This document shows, piece by piece, positions 34,170-42,438 of a stretch of DNA of 64,000 nt. The notes beneath the pieces were generated by a model. The model was not told the DNA's origin, ran no database searches, and worked only from the letters and a program-made list of their open reading frames with translations. Position 1 is the stretch's first letter. Every line of letters starts with the position of its first letter. The stretch covers positions 1-64,000 of the forward strand of contig NZ_CP051006.1 of assembly GCF_014673495.1 (NCBI RefSeq), read 5' to 3'. The DNA comes from Streptomyces griseofuscus. Its GTDB lineage: Bacteria > Actinomycetota > Actinomycetes > Streptomycetales > Streptomycetaceae. The translations under genes and the position numbers were made by a program.

Positions 34170-34964
34170 ATGCAGATCGATCTCTCCGGCCGCACCGCCC
34201 TGGTGACCGGCTCCACCCAGGGCATCGGCCTCGCCATCGCCACCGCGCTCGCCCGCGCGGGCGCCCGGGTCGTCGTCAACGGCCGCGGGGAGGAACGCGT
34301 CGCCGACGCCGTGCGCACGGTACGCGCCGGCTCCGGCAGCGAGGACGTCACCGGCGCCGCGGGCGACCTCGCGACCGAGCAGGGCGCCGCCGATGTGCTG
34401 CGGGCCGTGCCCGCGCTCGACATCCTCGTCAACAACCTCGGCGTCTTCGGCAGCGCCGACCCGCTGGAGATCGACGACGCCGAATGGCGCCGCTACTTCG
34501 AGGTCAACGTCCTGTCCGCCGTCCGCCTCATCCGCGCCTGCCTGCCCGGGATGAAGGAACGCGGCTGGGGACGGATCCTCGACCTCGCCAGCGACTCCGC
34601 CGTGGCCATCCCCGCCGAGATGATCCACTACGGCATGACGAAGACCGCGCTGCTCGCCATCGGCCGCGGATTCGCCAAGGACGCCGCCGGCACCGGCGTC
34701 ACCGTCAACTCCGTCATCGCCGGACCCACCCGCACCGGCGGGGTCGAGCAGTTCGTCCGCGAACTCGTCGGCGACGAACTGCCCTGGGACGAGGCGCAGC
34801 GCGCGTTCATGGTCAAGTACCGGCCCCAGTCCCTGATCCAGCGCCTGATCGAGCCCGAGGAGATCGCCAACATGGTCGTCTACCTCGCCTCGCCACTGGC
34901 CTCCGCCACCACCGGCGGCGCCCTGCGCGTCGACGGCGGCTACGTCGACTCCATCCTCCCCTGA
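34170..34964 (+). CDS. Short-chain dehydrogenase/reductase
   Basis: A 264-residue classical SDR. The cofactor loop is TGSTQGIG (residues 12-19), NNLG is at about 89-92, the catalytic Ser is in LASDSA, YGMTK carries the Tyr and Lys, and the C-terminus GGALRVDGGYVDS is typical. An Asn-Gly-Arg after strand 2 suggests NADPH preference. GGAAGAA lies a few bases before ATG. No partner gene adjoins, so the substrate is unknown. Confidence 0.92.
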   Translation: MQIDLSGRTALVTGSTQGIGLAIATALARAGARVVVNGRGEERVADAVRTVRAGSGSEDVTGAAGDLATEQGAADVLRAVPALDILVNNLGVFGSADPLEIDDAEWRRYFEVNVLSAVRLIRACLPGMKERGWGRILDLASDSAVAIPAEMIHYGMTKTALLAIGRGFAKDAAGTGVTVNSVIAGPTRTGGVEQFVRELVGDELPWDEAQRAFMVKYRPQSLIQRLIEPEEIANMVVYLASPLASATTGGALRVDGGYVDSILP

Positions 34965-35118
34965 GCCCCACCGGGCCACCGGGCCGAGGAGATGCAGGCC
35001 CTGGCCGCCCTCGACCGCGGCCTGCGCACCGGGCCCCACCCCGGCGAACTCAACTGACCCCGCACACACCCGCCGTTGCCCGCCGTGCCCGCCGTGGAGG
35101 GCGTACGGGCGGGCGCGG

Positions 35119-36237
35119 TCAGGGCTGTTCGTGGCGGGTGAACGCGGCGACCAGGTCGTGGACCGTGCTCTCGCCGGGGTCGATGCCGGGGATCCCGGCG
35201 GATTGCAGGGCGCGTTCGAACATGGCCTGCTCGTACGCGGCGAGCGCGGCCTCGGTGTCGCCGGGACGGGCGGCCAGCGCCCGGCCGAGTTCGGCGCCGT
35301 CGAGCATGGCCAGGTTGGCGCCCTCGCCGTTGGGCGCGGTCAGGTGTGCGGCGTCGCCCAGGAGGGTCACGCCCAGGACGCGGTCCCAGCGGGTCCCGGC
35401 CGGCAGGGCGTAAAGGGGGCGCAGGGCCGGTGCGGTGTCGGTGGCGGTGATCAGCGCGGTGAGTTCCGGCGCCCAGCCGGCGAACTCGGCCGCGATCCGC
35501 GCGGCCGCCGCCGCGGGGTCAAAGAGGTCGACGGCCGCGAACCAGTCCTGCGGCACGGACAGGCCCGCGTAGGCGTGCAGGGTGTCGTCCCGCTCCCGGT
35601 GGACGAAGATCTCCCGGCTCCGCGCGGACACCATCGTCGAGCCGGCGCCGACCGCCTTCGCGGTGGCCGGGTGCCGGGTGGCGGCGTCGTACAGGTAGGT
35701 CTCCACGACCGACCTGCCGGTGTAGGCGGGTTCGGCCGCGGTGAGCAGGGGGCGCACGCGTGACCAGGCGCCGTCCGCGCCGACCAGCAGGCCGGTGACC
35801 ACGCTCCGCCCGTCGGCGAAGACCACTTCGTGGCGGCCCTCCCCCAGGGCGCGGGTGCGGGTGACCTTGCGGCCCCACCGCACGGTCCCGGGCGGCAGCG
35901 AGTCGAGCAGGATCTGGCGCAGTTCGCCGCGCTGTACCTCGGGGCGGCCGCCGGTGCCGTCGTCGCTCTTGTCGAACAGGACGGTCCCGTCCGTGTCGAG
36001 GATGCGCATCGCCTGCCGGCCGTCCAGGACGATGGCCCGGAACTCGTCCGTCAGGTCCGCTGCATGGATGGCGAGTTGGCCGTTGTAGTCGTGGATGTCG
36101 AGCAGTCCGCCCTGCGAGCGGGCGGTCGGTGAGGGTTCCGCCTCGTAGACCGTGGCCGGTATGCCGTGCAGGTGCAGGACGCGGGCGAGGGTGAGGCCGC
36201 CGAGCCCGGCACCGATGATCGTGACGTCCGTGGTCAT
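35119..36237 (-). CDS. TetX-like FAD-dependent monooxygenase
   Basis: A 372-residue class A flavoprotein. FAD-binding GAGLGGLTLARVLHLHG at residues 8-24, an RG-ELR block (QRGELRQILLDSL) as in TetX and MabTetX-type hydroxylases, and LLGDAAHLTAPNGEGANLAM with the second FAD contact. Its relatives hydroxylate or inactivate polyketides including tetracyclines; whether this one does cannot be told. ATG 36237 is preceded by GAAGGA. Upstream in-frame codons to 36591 are extension, not gene. Confidence 0.9.
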   Translation of the reverse strand: MTTDVTIIGAGLGGLTLARVLHLHGIPATVYEAEPSPTARSQGGLLDIHDYNGQLAIHAADLTDEFRAIVLDGRQAMRILDTDGTVLFDKSDDGTGGRPEVQRGELRQILLDSLPPGTVRWGRKVTRTRALGEGRHEVVFADGRSVVTGLLVGADGAWSRVRPLLTAAEPAYTGRSVVETYLYDAATRHPATAKAVGAGSTMVSARSREIFVHRERDDTLHAYAGLSVPQDWFAAVDLFDPAAAAARIAAEFAGWAPELTALITATDTAPALRPLYALPAGTRWDRVLGVTLLGDAAHLTAPNGEGANLAMLDGAELGRALAARPGDTEAALAAYEQAMFERALQSAGIPGIDPGESTVHDLVAAFTRHEQP

Positions 36238-36425
36238 GAAAGAGGGGTCCTTCCGCCGTCGGGGTGCTCCGGGGCCGGGCCCCGGCAAGGGCCGGTGTCC
36301 GGATGGGCTCCACTGTCCGGGCGGGCGTCGACAGTTCACCGACACGGCGCCGTCGGCGCCGACAAAGAGCCGACATCCCCCGGGAGGCCGGGCCCTGGGG
36401 GGCGGTGGAGGGGCGGGGTGCCCGG

Positions 36426-37175
36426 TCAGCCGTCCGGCATCAGGAGCCAGACCTCCGAGAAGGCGAGGCCGTGCTCGCGGGTGGCCGTACCGCACGCGCG
36501 GCCGAGCGTGATCGCCTGCCAGTCGCAGACCACCGTCCAGGGGCCCGTCGTGCCGCCGCACCCGGGGCAGCCGACGGTCTCGGCCGTCCACACCCCGGGG
36601 CCGGGCCTGCCGTAGCGGCGGAAGCGGCCTTCGTGGCGGGCGTGCCAGGGCTCGGCGGCGGGGGCGAGCGGGGCGGTGCCGGGCGGGGGTGGTGCGGCCA
36701 GGGTGGTGAACAGGGCGATCAGGGCGGGCAGGAGGGCCTCGCCCGCTTCCGTCGGCGGTGTCGGTGCACGGCCCGGGGGGTGCGGTGCGGCGGTGTGGGC
36801 GGGGACCGCGGCGGCGGGCGGCGGGTTCGGGTGGGCGTGCCAGGGCAGGAGGGCTCGGGCGACGGCGGCGAAGAGGGCGGCGGCGGGCGGGCTGACGGCG
36901 CCCGCGTCGAGGTGGTGCAGGGTGGTGCGCAGGATCCGCTGGAGGCGCCGGTCCCGGGCCACGGCCAACCGCCTCTCGGTCGGCGCCTGTCGGGCCGGGA
37001 GGGGGGCGGTGAGGCGGGCGAGGACTGCTGTCGCGGCCTCCGTGTCAGGGGCGGTGGGGCGCCACCGGCCGCCGGCCAGGAGGTGCCGGGCGCGGTCGGC
37101 CTCCCGGGTGAGGGCGCGTGTCACCAGCGGGCGGCCGTGTGGGGCTGTGGTGTCGGCGTCGTACGGGCTTGGCAT
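36426..37175 (-). CDS. Hypothetical protein with CPGCGG motif
   Basis: A 249-residue, Ala/Pro-rich, helical protein with no signal peptide or membrane helix. The C-terminal 60 residues are more ordered and contain CPGCGG and a second Cys pair region (VVCDWQAITLGRACG), suggesting a metal-binding knuckle. The first 55 bases overlap the end of the XRE gene upstream in another frame. Family not recognised. Confidence 0.6.
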   Translation of the reverse strand: MPSPYDADTTAPHGRPLVTRALTREADRARHLLAGGRWRPTAPDTEAATAVLARLTAPLPARQAPTERRLAVARDRRLQRILRTTLHHLDAGAVSPPAAALFAAVARALLPWHAHPNPPPAAAVPAHTAAPHPPGRAPTPPTEAGEALLPALIALFTTLAAPPPPGTAPLAPAAEPWHARHEGRFRRYGRPGPGVWTAETVGCPGCGGTTGPWTVVCDWQAITLGRACGTATREHGLAFSEVWLLMPDG

Positions 37176-38041
37176 GGTCCTCTCCCGGGGCAGGGACTCG
37201 GGGCGGTCTTCTCCAGGCGGCGCAGGGCGTCGTGGGAGGCGGGGTCGTCGGGGAGGTAGGTCAGCAGGTGGTGGCCGGGTTCGTCGACGGCGGCCAGTTT
37301 GACGTAGCGCAGGCGCAGTTCGCCCGCCGCCGGGTGGTGGAAGCGGCGTACGGAGGGCTGGAAGGCGGTGGTCTCGCGGTCGGCGTACCAGCGGGCCGCG
37401 TCGGGGTCGGTGAGGAGCCGGCCGAGGAGTTCGGTGAAGCGGGGGTCGCCCGGGCGGTGGGCGGCCCGGGAGCGGAACTGGCCGAGCAGGGCGCGGGCTT
37501 CGCGCGGCCAGTCGGCGAGGAGGGTGCGGGCCGGCGGCCAGCAGAACACCAGCCACAGCAGGTTGCGTTGCTTGGGGTGCAGGCGGGCGGGGTCGGTCAG
37601 CAGGGCGGCGTAGGAGGTGTTCCACGCCAGCAGGTCCCAGTGCGGGTCCAGGACCACGGCGGGGTAGGGGGCCATGCTCTGGACGAGGGTGAGCAGGTTG
37701 CGGGAGACGAAGGTGGGAGGGTTCGCGGGGGGCCTGTCCTCGGCGGTGAACGACAGGACGTGCGCGGTCTCCGCCTCGTCCAGGCGCAGGGCCCGGGCCA
37801 CGGCGCGCAGTACCTGCGGGGAGGTGCGCACGCGGCCCTGTTCCAGCCAGGTGTACCAGGAGAGGCTGATGCCGGCGCGTTCGGCGACTTCGGCTCTGCG
37901 CAGGCCGGGTGTGCGGCGGCCGGGGGCGGCGGGCAGGCCGACGGTGTGCGGGGCGAGCCGTTCGCGGCGGGAGCGCAGGAAGGCGCCCAGTTCACGGTGG
38001 GGGAACGCGTGGGGCGTCGTCGGCGGCCCGGAGTGCGTCAT
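37121..38041 (-). CDS. XRE-family regulator with MmyB-like ligand-binding domain
   Basis: A 306-residue regulator. HTH at residues about 17-75 (RELGAFLRSRRERL, TPGLRRAEVAERAGISLSWY, LEQGRVRTSPQVL), then an MmyB-like PAS-type ligand domain (ALRLDEAETAHVL, VVLDPHWDLLAWN, GDPRFTELLGRLL, FHHPAAGELRLRYVKLA). The last 25 residues are non-conserved. AAGGAG lies before ATG 38041. It is the intact counterpart of the dead copy at 2841. Three direct repeats 65-130 bases upstream are candidate autoregulatory operators. Confidence 0.9.
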   Translation of the reverse strand: MTHSGPPTTPHAFPHRELGAFLRSRRERLAPHTVGLPAAPGRRTPGLRRAEVAERAGISLSWYTWLEQGRVRTSPQVLRAVARALRLDEAETAHVLSFTAEDRPPANPPTFVSRNLLTLVQSMAPYPAVVLDPHWDLLAWNTSYAALLTDPARLHPKQRNLLWLVFCWPPARTLLADWPREARALLGQFRSRAAHRPGDPRFTELLGRLLTDPDAARWYADRETTAFQPSVRRFHHPAAGELRLRYVKLAAVDEPGHHLLTYLPDDPASHDALRRLEKTAPSPCPGRGPCQARTTPTPQPHTAARW

Positions 38042-38104
38042 CGGCGGGGGTTTCTCCTTCGGGCGGCGGGGTGTTCGCCCCCCGGGGTGCCGCCCCCTGG
38101 CCCC

Positions 38105-38170
38105 GGGGTGCCGTCCACCGGCCCTGGGGGGTGTCGTTCCACCGGCCCGTCCGGGGGGTGTCGTTCACGG
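38105..38170. promoter_or_regulatory. Triple direct repeat upstream of the XRE regulator gene
   Basis: GGGGTG(C/T)CGT(C)CACCGGCCC-type units begin near 38105, 38128 and 38155. The last two share the exact string GGGGGGTGTCGTTC (38126-38139 and 38153-38166) 27 bp apart. They lie just upstream of the minus-strand gene. Confidence 0.5.
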
Positions 38171-38441
38171 TCCCTGGGCGGGCGTTGCCTCGATGGTGCC
38201 GTGACCGGGTGCGCGGGCGGGCCCGGGTGGGTGTGAGCAAGGGTAATAGCCTTCCGGCTTCGCCCTGCCGCCGGCCGTGGTGGGCTGGTGGCGGGCCGGG
38301 TCCGCCCCCGGGCGGCCGGTCCTGATTCACGTCCTCGCCCTCGCCCTCGTGGACTGCGTTCCGCGTCCTCGTGGGCCCTGTGCGGACTCCGTGCGGGCTT
38401 CATGCGGGCCCCTTTTTTCCGGAGCAGGGAGTGTCCCTCTT

Positions 38442-39611
38442 GTGAGTACCAGCATCGTCGCGGCACCGGTGGCGGCCCTGCCCGCCTTCGCGGTGCGGCT
38501 GTTGCGGGCGGCCGGGTTCGTCAGCAACTTCGACCGTTTCTGCATCGCCCCCATGCTCGTCGTCCTCGCCTCCCGGCTCGGGGCCCCGCTGCACAGCGTG
38601 GCGGCGGCCGCGAGCGGCTACTACCTCGCCTACGGGCTGGCGCAGCCGGTGTGGGGGGTGGCCAGTGACCGGTGGGGGCGGGTGCGGGTGCTGCGGGTCT
38701 CCCTGGCCGGGGCGGCGCCGGCCGCCCTGGTCTCGGCCCTCGCGCCCAGCGTCCCCGTGCTGATCGGGGCCCGTGTGGTGGCCGGGGGGTTCTTCGCGGC
38801 CGCGATCGCGGTGTGTCTGACGTATGTGGGCGACACGGTGCCCGCGGCGGTACGGCAGCGGCCGCTGAGCTCACTGATGAGTGCCTTCGCGCTGGGCACG
38901 GCGACGGCCACGCTGGTGGCCGGGCTGGTGGCGCAGTGGCTCAGCTGGCGGCTGGTGTTCGCGCTGCCCGGTGTCCTCGCCGCGCTCCTGGTGGTGGCGC
39001 TGCGGCGGCTGCCCGAGCCGCCCCGGGAACGCCCCACGCCGGTGGCGCCGCTGCGGGTGGTGCTGTGTTCGCGGTGGCAGTGGTACGTCATGGCCGTGGC
39101 GCTGCTCGAAGGGGCGGTGCTGCTGGGCTTCTTGACGTATCTGGCGCCGGCGCTGGAGGCGCGCGGGGTTCCCGTGGTCCTCGCGGGGGCGGTCGCGGCC
39201 CTGTACGGGGTGGGGTCGATGGGCGCGGCGCGGGTGGTCGGGCGGCTCGTCGGCCGGTGGAGTCCGGTACGGCTGATCGTGGCCGGCGGCGCCCAGACGG
39301 CTCTGGCGTATCTGCTCGCCGGGTACAGCCAGCGGGCCGGGGTGCTCGTGGTGGTGGCGCTGCTGCTGGGGGGCGGCTGGTCGTTCCTGCACTCCACGGT
39401 GCAGTCGTGGGCGACCGCCGTGTCCGCGGCGGCCCGGGCGACCGGGGTGGCCCTGTTCGGGGTCGCCCTGTACGCGGGCGGTGCGGTGGCCGGTGTGCTG
39501 GCGGCTCCGGCCGCGCAGGCGCACGCGTACCGGCCGTTGTTCTGGCTGGCGGCGGCCCTGACGGTGCCGCTGACGGCGGCGGGGGCGGTGGGGCGGGCGC
39601 GGTGGCGGTGA
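38442..39611 (+). CDS. MFS transporter (12 TM, DHA1-like)
   Basis: A 389-residue permease with about 12 hydrophobic helices. The conserved loop 2-3 motif is GVASDRWGRVRVL (residues about 70-82). GTG 38442 follows AGGGAG. It is a probable drug or metabolite exporter. Divergent from the XRE regulator, with 400 bases between them, so control by that regulator is possible. The C-terminus is hydrophobic to the end (PLTAAGAVGRARWR). Confidence 0.88.
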   Translation: MSTSIVAAPVAALPAFAVRLLRAAGFVSNFDRFCIAPMLVVLASRLGAPLHSVAAAASGYYLAYGLAQPVWGVASDRWGRVRVLRVSLAGAAPAALVSALAPSVPVLIGARVVAGGFFAAAIAVCLTYVGDTVPAAVRQRPLSSLMSAFALGTATATLVAGLVAQWLSWRLVFALPGVLAALLVVALRRLPEPPRERPTPVAPLRVVLCSRWQWYVMAVALLEGAVLLGFLTYLAPALEARGVPVVLAGAVAALYGVGSMGAARVVGRLVGRWSPVRLIVAGGAQTALAYLLAGYSQRAGVLVVVALLLGGGWSFLHSTVQSWATAVSAAARATGVALFGVALYAGGAVAGVLAAPAAQAHAYRPLFWLAAALTVPLTAAGAVGRARWR

Positions 39612-40213
39612 GCCGGGGGGTGAGCCGGGGGGTGAGCGGCGGGCCGGCGGTGGGACCGCCGGGTCCGTGGCCGCGGGGTCGTGCGAGGTGTCCGGGGGGC
39701 GCGGAACGCTCGCCCGTGAACGCTGCCGACGATCTGGACAACCGCCCTGCCGTGAGCACGGCTTTGCCGGGGCCGGGCCCCGCGGGCCGTCTCGCGTGCT
39801 CGCGCCGGTTCCCGAAAGTGGTGCCGCCCGGTGCCGGGGGGTCCGCGGGGCCGGGCGGGGCGCGGTGTCGTCCCGCCGGCGCCCTCCGGTGAGGGCGCCG
39901 GCTGCGGGGGCACGCGGCAACGTGGTCCCGCCGGGTTCCCGGTCGTCTTGGTGGAGCCCGCAACGCTCAGGAGTCGTGTTCCGACACCGGTAGAGGTTGC
40001 CGCCCGGCCCTGAACGACCGATGAACCGCGTCGCGGCGTGATTGGGACGGCCCGCGGACCGGGGGCCGTGCCCGCTCCGGGTGGCGCTTTCCGGAGCCGG
40101 GGGTGCCGGTGTGTTCGAAATGGTGTCCTTTGTTGTCTGACGGGTCGTCATTGTCCTTGCGGGACCTGTCTGACGTGCCGGAAGAGGTACGCGTCACAGC
40201 ACACCGGCGGGCG
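39612..40213. other. Gene-less stretch
   Basis: 600 bases with direct duplicates of GTGAGCCGGGGG near 39610 but no convincing gene. The last 80 bases drop in GC as they approach the exporter promoter. No regulator gene for the downstream operator is present. Confidence 0.5.
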
Positions 40214-40270
40214 TTGCCGTGTGTGTTCGTTCGTTGCTAGCTTCACTGCGCAAGTGAGTTGGAATTCCAA
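40214..40270 (+). promoter_or_regulatory. Promoter and operator of the DHA2 exporter
   Basis: A -35-like TTGCCG (40214-40219), 18 bases, -10-like TAGCTT (40238-40243), then the perfect palindrome TTGGAATTCCAA (40259-40270) 15 bases after the -10 box. The layout matches the P450 promoter at 42164-42227. Confidence 0.65.
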
Positions 40271-40287
40271 ACTGAGATGGGACGAAC

Positions 40288-41763
40288 ATGAGCCTCCCTG
40301 ACGGCCGGACCGCCGATACCCCCGGTCCCACAGAGCAACGACCGCGGCTCGGGGTGGTCTTCACGGTGATCGCCGCCGGGGTGGCGATGGCCAACCTGGA
40401 CGTGTTCATCGTCAATGTGGCGCTGCCGGACATCGGGCACCAGTTCTCGGGGACGTCGCTGGCGTCCCTGTCGTGGGTGCTGAACGCGTACGCGGTGGTG
40501 TTCGCCGCGCTGCTGGTGCCGGCGGGCAATTTCGCGGACCGGGTCAATCCGCGGATCGCCTATCTGTCGGGCATCGCGCTCTTCACGCTCTCCTCGGTGC
40601 TGTGCGCGCTGGCGCCGGGGATCTGGCTGCTGGTCGGGGCGCGGGTGCTGCAAGCGGTCGGCGCGGCGATGCTGATCCCCTCCTCGCTGGGTCTGCTGCT
40701 GGCGACCGCGCCGCCCGAGAAGCGGCTCGCGTCGGTGCGGGGGTGGACGGCGATCAGCGGTGTGGCCAGTGCGCTGGGTCCGGTGCTGGGCGGGCTGCTG
40801 ACCGATCTGAGCTGGCACTGGGTGTTCCTGGTGAACGTGCCGATCGGGGTGGCCGCGCTGCTGGGCGGTCTGCGGGTGCTGCCGCGTGTTGCCGCCCGGG
40901 ACCTGCCGCGGGCGGACGTGCTCGGTGCCGCCGTGCTGACCGTGTCCATCGCGCTGATCGCGCTCGGCCTGGTCAGGGGCGACGACTGGGGCTGGGCGTC
41001 ACAGAAGTTCCTCGGCGCCCTCGTGCTGGGGGTGCTGGGGCTGGTCTGGTTCACGGTGCGCTCCGCCCGCCACGCCTCGCCGGTGCTGCCGCTGCCGCTG
41101 TTCAAGTTCCGCGGTTTCAGCCCGTCCGCGTTCTCCAACGTGCTGTTCGCCGTCGCCTTCGCGGCGATGCTGCTGTCGAGCGTGCTGTGGTGCCAGGACG
41201 TGTGGCACTGGTCGGCGGTGCGGACCGGGCTCGCGATCTTCCCGGGCACGCTACTGCCGCCCGCGCTGGCCATGAGCATCGGGCCGGTCATCCACCGCTT
41301 CGGCTCCAGCGTGGTCGCCTTCACCGGGTGCGTCGTCTTCGGCGCGGGCATCGCCTGGTGGCTGGTCCTGCTGGGGCCGGACGCCGGCTACGCGGGCGGG
41401 ATGCTGCCCGGCATGCTGCTCACCGGCATCGGGGTCGGCCTGACCCTGCCCACGCTGATCAGCGCCGGTGTCTCCGGCCTGCCGCCGCAGAGCTTCTCCA
41501 CCGGTTCCGGTGTCATCACCATGGCCCGCCAGGCCGGCACCGTCCTGGGCATCTCGCTGCTGGTGGCCACCATGGGCTCCGGCGCCGCCCACCAGGCGGA
41601 CTCCTTCGACCGGGGCTGGGAGATGACGCTGACGGCCACCGCGGCCGCCGCGATCGCCTGCTTCTTCGTCGGCAGCGTCGGCAAGACCCCCCGCACCACC
41701 CAGCCCGCCCGGCCCGCCGAAACCACCGAAGCCGGCGGGGCCGCGGGGGCCGGCGGGGCGTGA
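40288..41763 (+). CDS. MFS transporter, EmrB/QacA (DHA2, 14 TM) family
   Basis: A 491-residue drug:proton antiporter. Early motif NLDVFIVNVALPDIG (family D1 motif) at about residues 29-43, SWVLNAYAVVFAALLVPAG in TM2, the RVLQAVGAAMLIPSSLGLLL helix, and about 14 hydrophobic segments overall. ATG 40288 follows GGGACGAAC. It is the first gene of the region controlled by the TTGGA...TCCAA operator, so it is the likely exporter and self-protection for the polyyne-type product made downstream. Two hairpins follow. Confidence 0.93.
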   Translation: MSLPDGRTADTPGPTEQRPRLGVVFTVIAAGVAMANLDVFIVNVALPDIGHQFSGTSLASLSWVLNAYAVVFAALLVPAGNFADRVNPRIAYLSGIALFTLSSVLCALAPGIWLLVGARVLQAVGAAMLIPSSLGLLLATAPPEKRLASVRGWTAISGVASALGPVLGGLLTDLSWHWVFLVNVPIGVAALLGGLRVLPRVAARDLPRADVLGAAVLTVSIALIALGLVRGDDWGWASQKFLGALVLGVLGLVWFTVRSARHASPVLPLPLFKFRGFSPSAFSNVLFAVAFAAMLLSSVLWCQDVWHWSAVRTGLAIFPGTLLPPALAMSIGPVIHRFGSSVVAFTGCVVFGAGIAWWLVLLGPDAGYAGGMLPGMLLTGIGVGLTLPTLISAGVSGLPPQSFSTGSGVITMARQAGTVLGISLLVATMGSGAAHQADSFDRGWEMTLTATAAAAIACFFVGSVGKTPRTTQPARPAETTEAGGAAGAGGA

Positions 41764-41781
41764 ACAGCCCGTAGTCACCGT

Positions 41782-41854
41782 CCCCCGGCCCGGGCCGGGG
41801 GAGGGCGGGAACCGTGTGCGACGGCCGGTCAGATCAACCGATCTGACCGGCCGT
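41782..41854 (+). terminator. Two terminator hairpins after the exporter gene
   Basis: A GC palindrome (CCCCCGGC/GCCGGGGG, 41782-41801) is followed by a perfect 15-bp stem ACGGCCGGTCAGATC / GATCTGACCGGCCGT with loop AACC (41821-41854). Confidence 0.8.
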
Positions 41855-42163
41855 CAGCTCTTTCCGGGAACCGCGGCACCGAATTCCGGTTTTGCGCGGC
41901 GCGTTCGGCCCATGGAGAGGACGGGGATTCACGACCGTCACATCCGTTCGACACATGGAGACATCACGGAGACATGACGTACGCCACACCGGTAATGCGG
42001 AGTGGATCACTGACAACGGTGTCTTTGCTTCCGCGGAGGCGGACTGCCGTATTCCGTCCGGGTGTTCACGGGCCCGCGCAGCGGTTTCATGCCCTCGATA
42101 CACATTCCCGGCGGACGCGACCTTACCGGCGCGTAACTCTTGCGTATCCGCTGATCGCGGGGA

Positions 42164-42227
42164 TTGCCCGGGGGCGAAGAAGATTGTTATTGTCGCTCGA
42201 ACAATCGAGTTGGACATTCCAACTCGA
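42164..42227 (+). promoter_or_regulatory. Promoter and operator of the biosynthetic operon
   Basis: A -35-like TTGCCC (42164-42169), 18 bases, -10-like TATTGT (42188-42193), then the perfect inverted repeat TCGAGTTGGA-CAT-TCCAACTCGA (42205-42227). Its core TTGGA starts 16 bases after the -10 box, as at the exporter promoter. The 41855-42160 stretch has no gene. The 210-base leader to the P450 is otherwise featureless. Confidence 0.65.
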
Positions 42228-42438
42228 CGAGTACGACGAGTACACAGAGCCCATTGAGTTCGGGCTCTGCACCATTGCACCGCGAACCACGTGTCCGGCC
42301 CGGATCACCTGCCTCGGACACGCTGATGCACCGCGCACCACCGGCAATTACCGAACTCGCCCTGTACCGCCCGCAAGGACACCACCCCTGTACCGCACGC
42401 ACCGCATGCCCGGCTGCCGTCGAATACCCGGAGTGAGA

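Noticed and set aside
36238..36591. N-terminal extension of the TetX-like monooxygenase
   Set aside because: The added 118 codons are Arg/Pro-rich without family text, and ATG 36237 has both a ribosome site and the standard FAD-motif spacing.
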